Shown: piece after piece, positions 10,949 to 23,854 of the stretch
How positions within the stretch are numbered: the stretch's first letter is position 1
Layout: each line of letters opens with the position of its first letter
Notes under the pieces: generated by a model
The model's input: only the letters and a program-made list of their open reading frames with translations
Databases searched by the model: none
Told to the model about the DNA's origin: nothing
Position numbers and translations under genes: made by a program
Assembly: GCF_039388985.1 (NCBI RefSeq)
Contig: NZ_CP135021.1
Coordinates: 310,001-374,000 of the forward strand
Direction: 5' to 3'
From: Buchnera aphidicola (Aphis aurantii)
GTDB taxonomy: Bacteria; Pseudomonadota; Gammaproteobacteria; Enterobacterales; Enterobacteriaceae
Length of the DNA stretch: 64,000 bases

Positions 10949-11630
10949 CATAATTTTAAAGTGTATCAATCTAACTAAATCTTATCAAGATGGTATAAAA
11001 AACGTTCATATTCTAAAAGAAACATCATTTTATCTCAACAAAAGTCATATCGCAGTTATTGTTGGAAAATCAGGATCGGGAAAAAGTACTTTTTTACACT
11101 TAATTAGTGGTTTAGAAAAACCTACTTCTGGCACTATTGTATTTGATGGTATACCGTTAAATTCACTTTCATCTAATCAAATAGCTAAATTAAGAAATTT
11201 AAATTTAGGATTTATATATCAATTTCATCATTTACTTTTAGATTTTAATATTCTAGAAAATGTTGCTATGCCATTACTTATTAATAATAAAAACATTGAA
11301 CAAGCAAAAGAAGACGCACATGAAATGTTAATAAAAGTAAATTTAGAAAAAAAAATTTATAAATATCCATCTGAGCTGTCTGGCGGCGAAAGACAACGCG
11401 TAGCTATTGCTCGCGCTTTTATTAATAAACCAAAGTTAATAATAGCGGATGAACCCACTAGTCATTTAGACTCTTATCATTCAAAAAAAATTTTTGATTT
11501 AATATTTGAACTAAATAGTAATTTAAATACTTCTTTTTTAATTGTAACGCATGATCTTTTTTTTTCAAAAAAAGTAGATGTTTTATTTGAAATAAAAAAT
11601 GGTCAGCTAAAATATAAAAACATTAAATGA
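10941..11630 (+). CDS. lolD: LolCDE ATP-binding subunit LolD
   Basis: ABC ATPase that powers lipoprotein release through LolC and LolE. Walker A is GKSGSGKST near residue 42, the signature is LSGGERQRVAIARA, Walker B is LIIADEPTSHLD and the switch histidine is in IVTHD. It has 229 residues. The gene overlaps lolC by 8 bases and lolE by 4 bases. All catalytic motifs are intact, so the complex is probably active. A client made from this window is the lipoprotein FlgH. Confidence 0.96.
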   Translation: MNNIILKCINLTKSYQDGIKNVHILKETSFYLNKSHIAVIVGKSGSGKSTFLHLISGLEKPTSGTIVFDGIPLNSLSSNQIAKLRNLNLGFIYQFHHLLLDFNILENVAMPLLINNKNIEQAKEDAHEMLIKVNLEKKIYKYPSELSGGERQRVAIARAFINKPKLIIADEPTSHLDSYHSKKIFDLIFELNSNLNTSFLIVTHDLFFSKKVDVLFEIKNGQLKYKNIK

Positions 11631-12868
11631 ATTTTTTACCTTTTTTTATTTCAAAACGATTGTATTTTCAAAATAATAAGAATCACACAATGTTTTTAAT
11701 TTCTATTTTGTCTAAAATAGGAGTTTCTATTAGCGTTTTTATATTAATAATAAGTATTAGTGCTTTAAATGGTTTTAAAATATTAATTAATAAAAATATT
11801 TTATCATCTTTGCCTCATGGTATTATAAAATCAACAAATCATCCATTTTTTTATTGGAAAAAAATTATAAAACAAATTAATTGTATATCAGGAATTGATT
11901 ATTCCGAACCATATATTTTAATGAATGGAGTGTTATTAAAAAAAAATAAAATTAAATTTTTAAATATTAAAAGCTTTAAAAAAATAAAATATATAAAAAA
12001 ATATTTTTCTTTTCAAGCACAAAATAATCAGTTATTAAAGTTAAATAATTTTAAAAAAAATCAAATAATTCTTTCTTCTTCTTTGTGTAAAGATTTATTA
12101 GCCAAAAAAGGAGATTGGATTAATCTAATTATTTTGGATAATAAGTTTTCCTTTCAGTTAAATAAAATAAAAATTTTTTCTTTTCAAATTAAGTCTATAT
12201 TTCATTCTAATGGTATTTCAAACGATAATATAGGATTAATTCCTTTTTCTTTTTTTAAAAATAATTTTAATATAGAAAATAATATTAATACTATTGAATT
12301 ATACATGTCTACTCCTTTAGAGGCTAACAAAATTATTTTAGATGTAGCTAAAAAAATTAACATTCCTATTTTTTTATATACTTGGATAAAAGATTATAAA
12401 TATATATATGATGATATTAAAAAAATTAAAATGATAATATATGTTCTATTGTTTTTACTAATAATTATTTCTACATTTGGTGTTATATCCATCTCTTTAC
12501 TATCTATTTCTAAAAAAATAAAAGATATTTCTATTTTACGTAGTATAGGTGCAAATAATATGTTAATCCAATTAATTTTTTTATATTATGGATTTCGTTC
12601 TATTTTTATAGGAAGTTTAATTGGTTTAATATCTGGAATTATAACTGTTTTAAACAGTGAAAAAATTATGTTTTTTTTAGAAAAAAATTTTAGTAATAAC
12701 TTATTAGTAAACAATATTTATTATCATAATTTTTTATTATTACAGCTAAATTTATCAGATATAATTATCATTTTTATTAGTACTATAATAATAGGAATTA
12801 TTACAAATTGGTATCCAGCATATTACGCTTCAAAAATAGATCCTAGTAAGATGTTAAAAAAATTTTAG
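11627..12868 (+). CDS. lolE: Lipoprotein-releasing system permease LolE
   Basis: Second permease subunit of LolCDE. Like LolC it has one N-terminal membrane segment (about residues 20-45), a periplasmic domain and three C-terminal segments (from about residue 270), ending WYPAYYASKIDPSKML, typical of the FtsX/LolE family. It has 413 residues, the same as family length. It overlaps lolD by 4 bases. LolC and LolE are homologous; the assignment rests on the C-D-E order and the LolC-specific start of the first gene. Confidence 0.92.
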   Translation: MNFLPFFISKRLYFQNNKNHTMFLISILSKIGVSISVFILIISISALNGFKILINKNILSSLPHGIIKSTNHPFFYWKKIIKQINCISGIDYSEPYILMNGVLLKKNKIKFLNIKSFKKIKYIKKYFSFQAQNNQLLKLNNFKKNQIILSSSLCKDLLAKKGDWINLIILDNKFSFQLNKIKIFSFQIKSIFHSNGISNDNIGLIPFSFFKNNFNIENNINTIELYMSTPLEANKIILDVAKKINIPIFLYTWIKDYKYIYDDIKKIKMIIYVLLFLLIIISTFGVISISLLSISKKIKDISILRSIGANNMLIQLIFLYYGFRSIFIGSLIGLISGIITVLNSEKIMFFLEKNFSNNLLVNNIYYHNFLLLQLNLSDIIIIFISTIIIGIITNWYPAYYASKIDPSKMLKKF

Positions 12869-12936
12869 TTTTGTAAAATTATTCAGCAACATTTTTAATT
12901 AAAATTTTTGTAAATGTAACATTAATTTATTCATAA

Positions 12937-13950
<1,014 letters not shown>

Positions 13951-13975
13951 TATTATATTTATAATTTATGAAATA

Positions 13976-14003
13976 GCAGTATTAAGTTTTTACTTAATAC
14001 TGC
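13976..14003 (+). terminator. gapA terminator hairpin
   Basis: A perfect 12-bp stem (GCAGTATTAAGT / ACTTAATACTGC) with a TTTT loop, 25 bases after the gapA stop. It lacks a clean T-tract, so it may act as an mRNA-stabilising end as much as a terminator. Confidence 0.6.
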
Positions 14004-14623
14004 GTGCTGAAAATCTATAAAATAGCAACAATGATTTTTTTATTACCTTAGTTAATTTAATAAAAAAAATATTATCACTTATAAAAACCTCCTATACGAG
14101 TTATTTTAGATTTTTTCTAATATTTTAAGATATAATATTCGTATTATTAAAAGCTATTTTAATGTGTTTTTATGAAATGTGTTATATTCATTAAAACTAT
14201 TAAATTGATCAGTTATAAAACAATTGTATTTAAATACATTTCTGTTAAAAATATTATGAATTGAATTATTTTGTTTAAAAATTAGTTATTGTTTATTATG
14301 ATTATATTTAAATATTTTATTATCTATTCAAAATAAAAAACTAGATATACCAATTTCCTTATCTTATTTGAATTAAATGATTTCAATAAAAATTGTTTAA
14401 TTACATATTTTTTTAAATTAAATAAAAAATTTTTAATAAATTAGTATTTTTAAAATTTAAGCTTAAATTAAATATTTTAAATAAAATATTTTTTTATAAA
14501 AAATTATACGATATTTTTTATTTTTTCTTGTGATAAATCGAGTAAATTTATTTTAATAATAATATTGTTTTATCTCATAAATGATAAATAAACTTTAAAT
14601 TTTCTAAAAAATATTGATAATTT
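14004..14623. other. Gene-free gap between gapA and fldA
   Basis: About 620 bases of AT-rich sequence with no frame longer than about 30 codons that I can support. It separates two convergent genes (gapA plus, fldA minus), so it need not hold promoters. In E. coli fur lies directly downstream of fldA, so part of this may be an eroded fur, but I could not find a matching stretch. Confidence 0.55.
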
Positions 14624-15133
14624 TTAATAAAATTTTAAGATAATATTTTTTATCCATTTTTTTATACGATCTTTCGTTTGATCTGATTGACGATCTTCAT
14701 CTAAAGTTAAACCTATAAAATAATCTTTATTTAATAAAGCTTTAGAAGTAGTAAAATCATATCCTTTTGTCGACCATTCACCAATTATTTGTGCTTTATT
14801 TTGTTTGATAATTTTATATACTACACTTAATGCATCACAAAAATATTCACTGTAATCTTCTTGGTCGCCACATCCAAAAAGAGCGATTTTTTTGTTTAAA
14901 AAATTTATTTTTTTTAAAATAGGTAAAAAATCATCCCAATCACATTGTACTTCGCCATAATACCAAGTAGGTATTCCAAAAATTAAATTATTAAAACTTT
15001 CTATATCTTTTTTAGAAGAATTGCTAATATCATATAAAACAGAGTTATTTTTACCAATTTCTTGATGCATTTTTTTTGCTATTTTTTCTGTATTACCAGT
15101 ATCGCTACCAAAAAAAATACCTATTTTTTCCAT
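14624..15133 (-). CDS. fldA: Flavodoxin I
   Basis: FMN-binding electron carrier, probably the reductant source for radical SAM enzymes such as BioB. The phosphate-binding loop is [11 protein letters not shown], followed by [17 protein letters not shown] and [16 protein letters not shown], all typical of long-chain flavodoxins. An in-frame ATG occurs at 15145, but GGAG lies at the right distance before the ATG at 15133 and overlaps the first ATG. The start at 15133 also gives [10 protein letters not shown], matching E. coli. The protein is then 169 residues. Confidence 0.95.
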   Translation of the reverse strand: MEKIGIFFGSDTGNTEKIAKKMHQEIGKNNSVLYDISNSSKKDIESFNNLIFGIPTWYYGEVQCDWDDFLPILKKINFLNKKIALFGCGDQEDYSEYFCDALSVVYKIIKQNKAQIIGEWSTKGYDFTTSKALLNKDYFIGLTLDEDRQSDQTKDRIKKWIKNIILKFY

Positions 15134-15421
15134 ATTTTTCTCCATATATTCAAATAAGGCTTATTTTAAAATTTTTTTAAAAATCAATTTTAATATAAAT
15201 ATATAAATTCAAAACTATTTTTAAAAAAATTATCAAATGACATATATTAAATTTATTAAAATTTTTATAAATTTATTTGAATTTCAATTATAATGAATAA
15301 ATTTTAAAAATGTTTCATCTATCATTTATTAATATATTGATTTTAAAAAAACAATTAAAATTTTCAATAAAAATTACAATATGTTGTGTATTATAAATAT
15401 AAAAATTTAAAAGTAAAAATA

Positions 15422-16867
15422 ATGAATAAAAATCTAATGTGGTTTCGAAATGATCTTCGAATACATGATAATACAGCTTTACATAATGCATGTTTATCTA
15501 ATATAGATGAAGTGATATGTTTATTTATTTCTACTCCAAAACAATGGAAAAAACACTTTGTTTCTGTTAAAAAAATATCTTTTATTTATCAAAATTTAAT
15601 ATCCCTAAAAAAAGAATTATTAAAATTAAATATTATTTTATATTATTATGAATGCACTGATTTTTTAAGTTCTATAGAATATTTATTTTATTTTTGCGGA
15701 AAACATAAAGTTAATAGTTTATTTTATAATTACCAATATGAATCGAATGAAAAAGATAGAGATTATTTAATAACACAAAAATTATCTATGCAAGGTATTT
15801 CTATAAAAGGTTTTCACGACAATCTTTTAATAAATCCTAATAAAATAAAAAATAAAAATGGTCAACCTTATAAAAAATTTTATTTTTTTAAACATACAAT
15901 AATAAATTATTTATCAGAAAATGTTCCTATATGTTTTCCTATTCCTAAAAAAAGAATTTTGTGTAATAAAAATAATATAGATCGAATATATTTTTCTAAA
16001 AATTTTCATATAAATTTTAATCAAAATTTATTTCCTATTGGAGAAAAAGAAGCTATCAAAAAACTAAAATTTTTTTACACTTATAAAATTGAAGATTATT
16101 TGGTAAAAAGAAACTTTCCATCTTTGAATGGCACAAGTATGCTTTCTCCATATTTATCTCTTGGAATAATATCTATAAGATATTGTTTACAAATTCTATT
16201 TAAAAAATATAAAAAAAAACCTTTGATTGATACACTTCATACGCCTTGGATAAATGAAATAATATGGCGTGAATTTTATTATCATTTACTAATTAATTTT
16301 CCTATGCTTAGTAAATCTCAATCATTATTTAAATGGGAAAAAAAAATAAATTGGTCAAATAATATAAATTATTTGAATTCTTGGAAAAATGGAGAAACTG
16401 GTTTTCCGATTGTAGATGCAGCTATGAAGCAATTATATCAAATAGGATGGATGCATAATAGATTAAGAATGATTACAGCAAGTTTTTTAGTAAAAAATCT
16501 TTTAATCAATTGGAGATATGGTGAAAAATATTTTATGTCTCATTTAATTGATGGCGATTATGCATTAAATAATGGAGGATGGCAATGGTCTGCTTCAATT
16601 GGTAGTGATTCGACATCTTATATACGTGTTTTTCATCCGTCACGTCAATCTGAAATTTTTGATAAATCAGGTGCTTTTATAAAAAAATATTTACCTTCAC
16701 TTAAAATAGTACCAAATAATTATATTCATAATCCATATGAATGGATAATTAAAAGTAAGTGTCAAATAGATTATCCAAAACCAATTGTAAACTATCAAAA
16801 TAGCAAACAAAAATTTTTATTAGAATATAAATTAGCTAAATCATTTTATAACAAAAACAAAGATTAA
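15422..16867 (+). CDS. phrB: Deoxyribodipyrimidine photolyase
   Basis: Light-driven enzyme that repairs cyclobutane pyrimidine dimers. The N-terminal domain starts MNKNLMWFRNDLRIHDNTAL; the C-terminal FAD domain shows IWREFYYHL, GFPIVDAAMKQL, GWMHNRLRMITASFLVK and NGGWQWSAS. It has 481 residues. The frame is open back to a GTG at 15386, but the ATG at 15422 aligns with the E. coli start. Four bases separate it from ybgI, so the two are probably co-transcribed. Its survival is notable because the Mfd UvrA-contact region is lost. Confidence 0.96.
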   Translation: MNKNLMWFRNDLRIHDNTALHNACLSNIDEVICLFISTPKQWKKHFVSVKKISFIYQNLISLKKELLKLNIILYYYECTDFLSSIEYLFYFCGKHKVNSLFYNYQYESNEKDRDYLITQKLSMQGISIKGFHDNLLINPNKIKNKNGQPYKKFYFFKHTIINYLSENVPICFPIPKKRILCNKNNIDRIYFSKNFHINFNQNLFPIGEKEAIKKLKFFYTYKIEDYLVKRNFPSLNGTSMLSPYLSLGIISIRYCLQILFKKYKKKPLIDTLHTPWINEIIWREFYYHLLINFPMLSKSQSLFKWEKKINWSNNINYLNSWKNGETGFPIVDAAMKQLYQIGWMHNRLRMITASFLVKNLLINWRYGEKYFMSHLIDGDYALNNGGWQWSASIGSDSTSYIRVFHPSRQSEIFDKSGAFIKKYLPSLKIVPNNYIHNPYEWIIKSKCQIDYPKPIVNYQNSKQKFLLEYKLAKSFYNKNKD

Positions 16868-16871
16868 ATAT

Positions 16872-17615
16872 ATGGAAAATTTTATTTTAGAAAAAATTAT
16901 TAATAATAAATTATTCAATAATCAGAGTGAAGATATAGTACCGAATGGATTGCAAGTAGAAGGAGATAAAATAATTAACAAAATTATTACAGGCGTTAGT
17001 ATTTGTCAAGATTTATTAGATGCAGCTTTACATTATCAAGCTAATACTATTATTGTTCATCATGGGCTTTTTTGGGGTAAAGAATCAAAATATATTCATA
17101 ATATACAAAAAAATAGGTTAAAAACTATACTTACTCATAATATCAATTTATATAGCTGGCATTTACCATTAGATATTCATCCAGAATTAGGTAACAATGT
17201 ACAAATTGCTAAAAAATTAAATATTTCTATAAAAGGTGAAATCCTACCATACGTTTTATGGGGTGATTTGCCATCTAAAATAAGTGGTTTTGAGTTTTCA
17301 AAAACGATAGAAAAAACTTTTAAAAAAAAACCTACGCATTTTTATAAAAACGCTCCAGATTATATTCAGCACATAGCATGGTGCAGTGGGAAAGGTCAAA
17401 ATTTTATTAAACAAGCATATAAATATGGAATTGATGCTTTTTTAACCGGTGAAGTGTCTGAAGAAACAATATATATTGCCAAAGAATTAGGTATCCATTT
17501 TTTTTCTATTGGACACTATTGTAGTGAAAGAGATGGAATCAAATCTTTAGGTAAGTGGTTACATAAAACATATAATTTAGATGTTGCTTTTATTGATATT
17601 TATAATCCTGCGTAA
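16872..17615 (+). CDS. ybgI: NIF3 family metal-binding protein YbgI
   Basis: Member of the NIF3/DUF34 family, a conserved dinuclear-metal protein forming hexameric rings; its exact reaction is uncertain (often annotated GTP cyclohydrolase I type 2-like). Metal-ligand motifs are IVHHGLFWGKES near residue 62 and, near the C-terminus, SIGHYCSERDGI. It has 247 residues, full length. It starts 4 bases after phrB, the same order as in E. coli (phrB, then ybgI). Confidence 0.92.
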   Translation: MENFILEKIINNKLFNNQSEDIVPNGLQVEGDKIINKIITGVSICQDLLDAALHYQANTIIVHHGLFWGKESKYIHNIQKNRLKTILTHNINLYSWHLPLDIHPELGNNVQIAKKLNISIKGEILPYVLWGDLPSKISGFEFSKTIEKTFKKKPTHFYKNAPDYIQHIAWCSGKGQNFIKQAYKYGIDAFLTGEVSEETIYIAKELGIHFFSIGHYCSERDGIKSLGKWLHKTYNLDVAFIDIYNPA

Positions 17616-17674
17616 TTATCATAAAGTATTATTTAAGTTAAATAAATAATTTGTTAAAATTTTAGATAAAAATT

Positions 17675-20464
17675 ATGAATAAAAATACGATAAAAGATTT
17701 ATTTTATTCTTCTTGGTTATTTTCAAATAATCAAAAATATATTGAGTATATATATCAAGAATTTTTAAAAAATCCGTCATCCGTTAATCCTACGTGGCAA
17801 GAAGAATTTATAAATTTATCCATTTATGACAAAAAAATCATAAAAAAAAATGATTGTTTAAATCAAATATCGACAAACAACAAAGAAAAAGAATATACAG
17901 AATCAAATAAAAAAAATAATAATCAGTTCGATTACAAAATTAATCAAATGATTAATTTTTTTAAAAAGAAAGGTTATAAAAAAGCTTTAATAGATCCTAT
18001 TCAACTAAAAAATCAAAAAAAATATCCATATTTAGAACTTTTTTTTTACAAATTTAACAAAGATGAATTGCAAAAAACAATAAAAATTAATTTTCAAAAA
18101 AATTCGAGTTATAAAATAAAAGTAATAGATTTATATAACAAACTCAATGATAAATATTGTAGTTCCGTAGGTTTTGAATATATGTATATTGATAATATAT
18201 ATCAAAAAAGATGGATCACAGAATATATAGAATTATATTTTAAAGAAAACTTAATATCAAAAGAAAAAAAAATACAATTTTTAAAAGAAATAATTTATGC
18301 AGAAACTTTAGAAAAATATTTAGGTAAAAAATTTTCTAGTGCAAAACGTTTTTCTTTAGAAGGGGCTGAAACACTTATTACAATATTACATGAAATAATA
18401 CGTTATTCAAAGAAAAATGATATTTTGGATATTATTATAGGTATGGCGCATAGAGGTAGATTAAACGTATTAGTTAATGTATTGAATAAAAATCCTCAAA
18501 TATTATTTGATGAATTTTCTGGGAAAAATAACATATGTACGGAACAAAGTGGAGATGTTAAATATCATATGGGTGGATTCTCAAAAATTAAATATCAAAA
18601 TAAAGTAATTAATTTAAAATTAGAATACAACCCATCGCATTTAGAAATAATTAATCCAGTAATTCTTGGTATAACACGAGCCTCTATAGATAAATCAAAA
18701 CATCTAAAAAACCAAGTTTTATCTATTAGTATTCATGGAGATGCTTCAATTATTGGTCAAGGCGTTGTACAAGAAACATTAAATATGTCTAAAACTGAAG
18801 GTTATGAAGTAGGTGGTACTGTTCATATTGTAATCAATAACCAAATTGGTTTTACTACGTCCAATCCTAGACATCTTCGGTCTAGTAAAAATTGTACTGA
18901 TATTGCAAAATTAATTCAAGCACCTATTTTTCATGTAAATGCTGATGATATAGAATCTTCTATTTTTGTAACTCAACTAGCTTTAGATTTTAAAAAAACA
19001 TTTAATAAAGACGTATTTATAGATTTAGTATGTTACAGAAGACATGGTCATAATGAGGTAGATGACCCCTTCGTAACGCAGCCTATTATGTATAAAAAAA
19101 TTCAAAATCATTCTACTGTTACTGACATATACTCTACTTCATTAATCAATAAAAAATTAATTACCCCAAATGATATACATCACATAATACAAAAATATTC
19201 TTCTAAATTAGAAACAGGACAAGAAATTTTTTGTATAAAAGAAGTTATATACTTTCCACATGAAAAAATTCCTCATTTTAAAATAGAAAAAAAATCAAAA
19301 AAATTAAATTTCAAAGAAATTGAACAGTTGTTATATTGTATTAATACTATTCCTCAATCTATCAAAATACATAGAAGAGTTAAAAAAATTTATCAAGATA
19401 GAATCGAAATGTCTAAAGGAAATAAACTATTCGACTGGGGTGCAGCCGAATCTTTAGCATATGCAACAATACTTAATGAAGGTATTTCATGTCGTATTTC
19501 AGGTGAAGACGTTCGAAGAGGAACATTTTTTCACCGTCATTCTTGTATTTATGATCAAAATAACGGATCTATTTATATACCATTGAAAAATATTCAAAAT
19601 AATCAAGGAAAATTTGAAATTTGGGATTCTGTTTTATCAGAAGAAGCCGTTTTAGCATTTGAATATGGATATTCTTTATATCCTTCAAATACTTTAACTA
19701 TCTGGGAGGCGCAATTTGGAGATTTTGTTAATGGAGCTCAAATTGTCATTGATCAATTTATTAGTTCTAGTGAGCAAAAATGGAATAGAATATCTAATTT
19801 AGTAATTTTTTTACCTCATGGATATGAAGGACAAGGACCGGAGCATTCTTCAGGTAGAATTGAACGATTTCTTCAACTTTGCGCACAAAATAACATGCAA
19901 ATATGTATACCTACTACATCTTCACAAATATTTCATTTATTAAGAAGACAAATTTTTGAAAATATTTATAAACCATTAGTTATTTTTACTCCTAAATCTC
20001 TTTTACGACATCCTATGGCGTCATCTTCTTTACAAGATATAATAAATAATAATTTTAAAAAAATAATAGATAATACTAATGATGATTTAAAGAAAATTAA
20101 ACGTATTATTTTTTGTTCTGGTAAAATATATTACGATCTTTTAGAATATCAAGACACACATAATATTACAAACGTTTCAATAATTCGTATCGAACAACTA
20201 TATCCCTTTCCAACTAATGAAATATCAAATATATTAAAAAAATATTTTTATGTTAAAGATTTTATTTGGTGTCAAGAAGAACCATTAAATCAAGGAGCAT
20301 GGTTTTATATAAAAAATTATTTATCTCAAATTTTACCATCGTCTTCAAAATTTAATTATGTTGGTCGCGCGTCTTCTGCATCTTCTGCAGTAGGTCATAT
20401 TCAACTACATAAGAAAGAACAAAAAAAATTAATAAAAAATGCGTTAAATTTAAAAATTACTTAA
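17675..20464 (+). CDS. sucA: 2-oxoglutarate dehydrogenase E1 component
   Basis: Thiamine-diphosphate decarboxylase subunit of the 2-oxoglutarate dehydrogenase complex, which makes succinyl-CoA. Active-site segments include [30 protein letters not shown] and [13 protein letters not shown]. Further on [13 protein letters not shown] and [16 protein letters not shown] are conserved. It has 929 residues against 933 in E. coli. It is followed by sucB after 15 bases. No other TCA cycle gene lies in the window. Confidence 0.97.
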   Translation: MNKNTIKDLFYSSWLFSNNQKYIEYIYQEFLKNPSSVNPTWQEEFINLSIYDKKIIKKNDCLNQISTNNKEKEYTESNKKNNNQFDYKINQMINFFKKKGYKKALIDPIQLKNQKKYPYLELFFYKFNKDELQKTIKINFQKNSSYKIKVIDLYNKLNDKYCSSVGFEYMYIDNIYQKRWITEYIELYFKENLISKEKKIQFLKEIIYAETLEKYLGKKFSSAKRFSLEGAETLITILHEIIRYSKKNDILDIIIGMAHRGRLNVLVNVLNKNPQILFDEFSGKNNICTEQSGDVKYHMGGFSKIKYQNKVINLKLEYNPSHLEIINPVILGITRASIDKSKHLKNQVLSISIHGDASIIGQGVVQETLNMSKTEGYEVGGTVHIVINNQIGFTTSNPRHLRSSKNCTDIAKLIQAPIFHVNADDIESSIFVTQLALDFKKTFNKDVFIDLVCYRRHGHNEVDDPFVTQPIMYKKIQNHSTVTDIYSTSLINKKLITPNDIHHIIQKYSSKLETGQEIFCIKEVIYFPHEKIPHFKIEKKSKKLNFKEIEQLLYCINTIPQSIKIHRRVKKIYQDRIEMSKGNKLFDWGAAESLAYATILNEGISCRISGEDVRRGTFFHRHSCIYDQNNGSIYIPLKNIQNNQGKFEIWDSVLSEEAVLAFEYGYSLYPSNTLTIWEAQFGDFVNGAQIVIDQFISSSEQKWNRISNLVIFLPHGYEGQGPEHSSGRIERFLQLCAQNNMQICIPTTSSQIFHLLRRQIFENIYKPLVIFTPKSLLRHPMASSSLQDIINNNFKKIIDNTNDDLKKIKRIIFCSGKIYYDLLEYQDTHNITNVSIIRIEQLYPFPTNEISNILKKYFYVKDFIWCQEEPLNQGAWFYIKNYLSQILPSSSKFNYVGRASSASSAVGHIQLHKKEQKKLIKNALNLKIT

Positions 20465-20479
20465 ATAATAGGAATAAAA

Positions 20480-21694
20480 ATGAACATAATTAATATTCTT
20501 GTTCCAGATCTACCAGAATCTGTCAGCGATGCAACAATAGCAAAATGGCATAAAAAAAGAGGAGATATAGTATATTGTGATGAAAATATAGTTGATCTTG
20601 AAACAGATAAAATAATGTTAGAGATATCATCTCCATGTAATGGGATATTAAATATTATTTCAGAAAATGAAGGTGCCATTGTTAAATCGAACCAAATAAT
20701 AGGCAATATTACTAAATCAAATAACATTGAAAAAAAAAAAATAGATACAACAATAAAAGAAAATATCACTTCCATAAATCAAATCAAAATTCCTAATAAA
20801 AATAAATATATTAATATTACCTCAAATAAATATTCGAAAAGTCATTTGACTCCTTCAGCTAGACGATTTGCAAAAATTAACAATATTGATCAATACTCTA
20901 TTGCACCTAGAAAACTCAATGCTATATTTAGGAAACAAGATATCGAAAAAAACATTACAAAAAATTATGATTCAAATAATATTTTGAGCAATTCAAGTAA
21001 TGAATATAGAGTTAAAATGACTAGATTGCGTCAAAAAATAGCAGAAAGATTATTAGAAACAAAAAACAATACTGCTATGCTTACTACTTTTAATGAAGTA
21101 AATATGGAATCAATTATTTCTTTTCGACAAAAATATAATGAAGCTTTTGAACAAAAATACAATGTACGTATTGGATTTATGTCTTTTTTTGTAAAAGCAG
21201 TAGTAGAAGCATTAAAAGCTTTTCCAGAAATCAACGCTACCATTGACAAAACAGATATTATATTTTATAAAAATTTTAATATTAGCATTGCTGTTTCAAC
21301 ACCGAGAGGTTTAATCACACCAGTTTTAAAAGATGCCGATAAAATGTCTATGGCAGATATAGAAAAAAAAATAAAAGAATTTTCTATAAAAAGTTTAAAT
21401 AACAAAATAAAATTAGAAGAATTAATTGGAGGGCAATTTACTATAACTAATGGTGGTATTTTTGGATCTTTAATGTCTACGCCCATTATAAATCCACCTC
21501 AATCTGCTATATTAGGAATGCATGCTATCAAAGAACGACCAATGGCAGTAAATGGAAAAATTAAAATTCTTCCAATGATGTATTTAGCATTATCTTATGA
21601 TCATCGTTTAATTGATGGAAAAGAATCTGTAAGTTTTTTAAATACAATAAAAAATATATTAGAAGATTTTAATCGGATTTTAATTAATATTTAA
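20480..21694 (+). CDS. sucB: Dihydrolipoyl succinyltransferase (E2)
   Basis: Core E2 subunit of 2-oxoglutarate dehydrogenase. The N-terminal lipoyl domain has the lipoylated lysine in [10 protein letters not shown] near residue 44. The E3/E1-binding domain is at about residues 115-150 ([12 protein letters not shown]). The catalytic domain ends with the active-site [12 protein letters not shown]. The linkers between domains are rich in Asn, Lys and Ile instead of Ala and Pro, as expected under AT bias. It has 404 residues. A TAGGAAT ribosome binding site precedes the ATG, and a terminator follows at 21719. Confidence 0.97.
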   Translation: MNIINILVPDLPESVSDATIAKWHKKRGDIVYCDENIVDLETDKIMLEISSPCNGILNIISENEGAIVKSNQIIGNITKSNNIEKKKIDTTIKENITSINQIKIPNKNKYINITSNKYSKSHLTPSARRFAKINNIDQYSIAPRKLNAIFRKQDIEKNITKNYDSNNILSNSSNEYRVKMTRLRQKIAERLLETKNNTAMLTTFNEVNMESIISFRQKYNEAFEQKYNVRIGFMSFFVKAVVEALKAFPEINATIDKTDIIFYKNFNISIAVSTPRGLITPVLKDADKMSMADIEKKIKEFSIKSLNNKIKLEELIGGQFTITNGGIFGSLMSTPIINPPQSAILGMHAIKERPMAVNGKIKILPMMYLALSYDHRLIDGKESVSFLNTIKNILEDFNRILINI

Positions 21695-21718
21695 GAAAAT
21701 TTAAAGCTTTATTATATT

Positions 21719-21755
21719 AAAAGTACAGTATTTAAAAATACTACACTGTACTTTT
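21719..21755 (+). terminator. sucAB terminator hairpin
   Basis: An 11-bp perfect stem (AAAAGTACAGT / ACTGTACTTTT) with a 15-base loop, starting 25 bases after the sucB stop and ending in TTTT. Confidence 0.7.
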
Positions 21756-21930
21756 ATTCATATATTTTATTTAAATGTTTTTTATCTTCAGTATTATATT
21801 TCATATTTTAAACATAAAATATATTTTATTTTAAAGAAATAATGACATACTAATAAAAATTGATTAAAATATTTTTATAAAACATATATCTTATGTATAT
21901 ATTTTAGCATAAAACATCAAGGACTAAATA

Positions 21931-22620
21931 ATGAACAAAGTAGTCTTAATTAGACATGGTGAAAGTGAATGGAACAAATTAAATAAATTTACTGGATGGC
22001 ATGACGCAGAACTCAGTCAAAACGGAAAAATTGAAGCTAAAAACGCAGGTTTTTTATTAAAAAAAGAAAAATTTTTTTTTAATTATGCACATACTTCGAT
22101 GTTAAAAAGAGCAATATATACTTTGCAATATATTTTAAAAATATTAAATCAACCTTGGATACCAGTTAAAAAATCATGGCGTTTAAACGAAAGACACTAT
22201 GGTATGTTGGAAGGATTTAATAAAAATGAAATACTTCAAAAGTATGGTCATGAACAAGTTCTTTTATGGAGACGAAGTTTTCACGTTAACCCTCCTATAA
22301 TAGATATCAAAGATAAACGTTTTCCAGGCAATGATATACGTTATGCTAATATTGATACTAATAAACTTCCTAGAGGAGAAAGTTTAGAAAAAACAATACA
22401 AAGAGTTATTCCTTATTGGGATCAGTTTATTTATCCGCAATTAAAAGAAAAAAAAAATATACTCATTGTAGCTCATGGAAATTCATTAAGAGCATTAATG
22501 AAATATTTAAATAAAATCAATGATAAAAAAATCATAGAATTAGAAATTCCAACTGCTGTTCCAATTATTTTAGAATTCAATGAGAAATACATTCCTACTA
22601 AATGGTATTATTTAAAATAA
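21931..22620 (+). CDS. gpmA: 2,3-bisphosphoglycerate-dependent phosphoglycerate mutase
   Basis: Glycolytic mutase that interconverts 3- and 2-phosphoglycerate. The phosphohistidine is in [10 protein letters not shown] at the N-terminus; [14 protein letters not shown] and [11 protein letters not shown] carry the other active-site residues. It has 229 residues, about 20 fewer than in E. coli; the loss is the C-terminal tail after KWYYLK, outside the catalytic core. A CAAGGA ribosome binding site precedes the ATG. Confidence 0.96.
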   Translation: MNKVVLIRHGESEWNKLNKFTGWHDAELSQNGKIEAKNAGFLLKKEKFFFNYAHTSMLKRAIYTLQYILKILNQPWIPVKKSWRLNERHYGMLEGFNKNEILQKYGHEQVLLWRRSFHVNPPIIDIKDKRFPGNDIRYANIDTNKLPRGESLEKTIQRVIPYWDQFIYPQLKEKKNILIVAHGNSLRALMKYLNKINDKKIIELEIPTAVPIILEFNEKYIPTKWYYLK

Positions 22621-22882
22621 ATTATTTAAAATACATTTTCGACGTAAAACCAATAAATATATAAAATATTTTATCTCTTATCCCACACAGAGAAGATATA
22701 CCTTTGAAAAAAAATATATATTTAAACTATATAATAAAATTTAGTTAAAATTTTTTAATGTTTTTAATTCTCAATTTCAATATAAAATTAATATATTATT
22801 TAAAAATATTTAATAAAAATGTATTTTAAAATATTAAACATATAAAAAATAGTTTTTTATAGTAGTTAAAAACGAGATGATT

Positions 22883-23845
22883 ATGATTAAAAGAATTGGA
22901 GTATTAACCAGTGGTGGCGATGCTCCTGGTATGAACGCAGCAATTAGGGGAGTAGTAAGAACAGCATTAAGTAAAAAATTAGAAATATTTGGAATTTATG
23001 ATGGATATTTAGGATTGTATCAAAATCGAATGATAAAACTGGATAGATATAGTGTATCGGATATGATTAATCGAGGTGGCACCTTTCTTGGTTCTGCTAG
23101 ATTTTCTGATTTTTGTAAAAATGAAGTACGAAATATAGCTATTAACAATTTAAAACAAAGAAAAATAGATGCACTTGTTGTTATTGGAGGTGATGGATCT
23201 TATATAGGGGCTCAAAAATTAACCAAAATGGGTATGCCATGTATTAGCATTCCAGGTACAATAGATAATGATGTAGCCGGAACTGACTATACAATTGGTT
23301 ATTTTACTGCTTTAGAAACAGTCGTTGAAGCTATCGATAGACTAAGGGATACATCTTCATCTCACCAACGTATTTCTATTGTGGAAGTTATGGGAAGATA
23401 CTGTGGAGATTTGACATTAGCCGCTGCTATTGCAGGTGGTTGTGAGTTTATCGTTCTTCCAGAAATAAAATATTCTAAAGAAGAATTAGTATTAGAAATA
23501 AAAGCAGGAATTGAAAAAGGAAAAAAACACGCAATAGTTGCAATTACAGAATATATATGTGATGTAGAAGAATTAGCTAAATATATTGAAAAGAAAACTC
23601 ATCGTGAAACTAGAGCAACTATATTAGGTCATATTCAAAGAGGCGGCGCCCCAGTAGTATATGATCGTATACTAGCGTCTAGAATGGGTGCTTATTCTGT
23701 AGAGTTATTAATGAAAGGTTATCAGGGTAAATGCGTAGGCGTACAAAATGAAAAAATGGTATTTAACGATATAACAAATGCGTTGAAAAATATGAAGCGC
23801 ACTTTTAAAAAAGATTGGTTAATTACCGCTAAAAAACTTTATTAA
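22883..23845 (+). CDS. pfkA: 6-phosphofructokinase I
   Basis: ATP-dependent phosphofructokinase, the committed step of glycolysis. It starts [19 protein letters not shown]; the active site is [16 protein letters not shown] and ADP effector contacts include [12 protein letters not shown]. It has 320 residues. Another ATG lies 6 bases upstream (22877), but the GAG at 22874-22876 fits as ribosome binding site for 22883, and the E. coli protein starts there. A G+C-rich terminator follows 9 bases after the stop. Confidence 0.97.
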   Translation: MIKRIGVLTSGGDAPGMNAAIRGVVRTALSKKLEIFGIYDGYLGLYQNRMIKLDRYSVSDMINRGGTFLGSARFSDFCKNEVRNIAINNLKQRKIDALVVIGGDGSYIGAQKLTKMGMPCISIPGTIDNDVAGTDYTIGYFTALETVVEAIDRLRDTSSSHQRISIVEVMGRYCGDLTLAAAIAGGCEFIVLPEIKYSKEELVLEIKAGIEKGKKHAIVAITEYICDVEELAKYIEKKTHRETRATILGHIQRGGAPVVYDRILASRMGAYSVELLMKGYQGKCVGVQNEKMVFNDITNALKNMKRTFKKDWLITAKKLY

Positions 23846-23854
23846 TATAAAATT

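Noticed and set aside
14172..14264. Short frame MKCVIFIKTIKL... in the gapA-fldA gap
   Set aside because: About 30 codons, no ribosome binding site, no recognisable family; expected by chance in AT-rich DNA.
20461..20775. Minus-strand frame of 104 codons over the start of sucB
   Set aside because: It is antisense to the lipoyl domain, hydrophobic from complemented AT-rich codons, and has no family resemblance.
22660..22715. Imperfect inverted repeat between gpmA and pfkA (TATCTCT ... AGAGAAGATA)
   Set aside because: The stem has a bulge and no T-tract, and it lies well after the gpmA stop; too weak to call a terminator.
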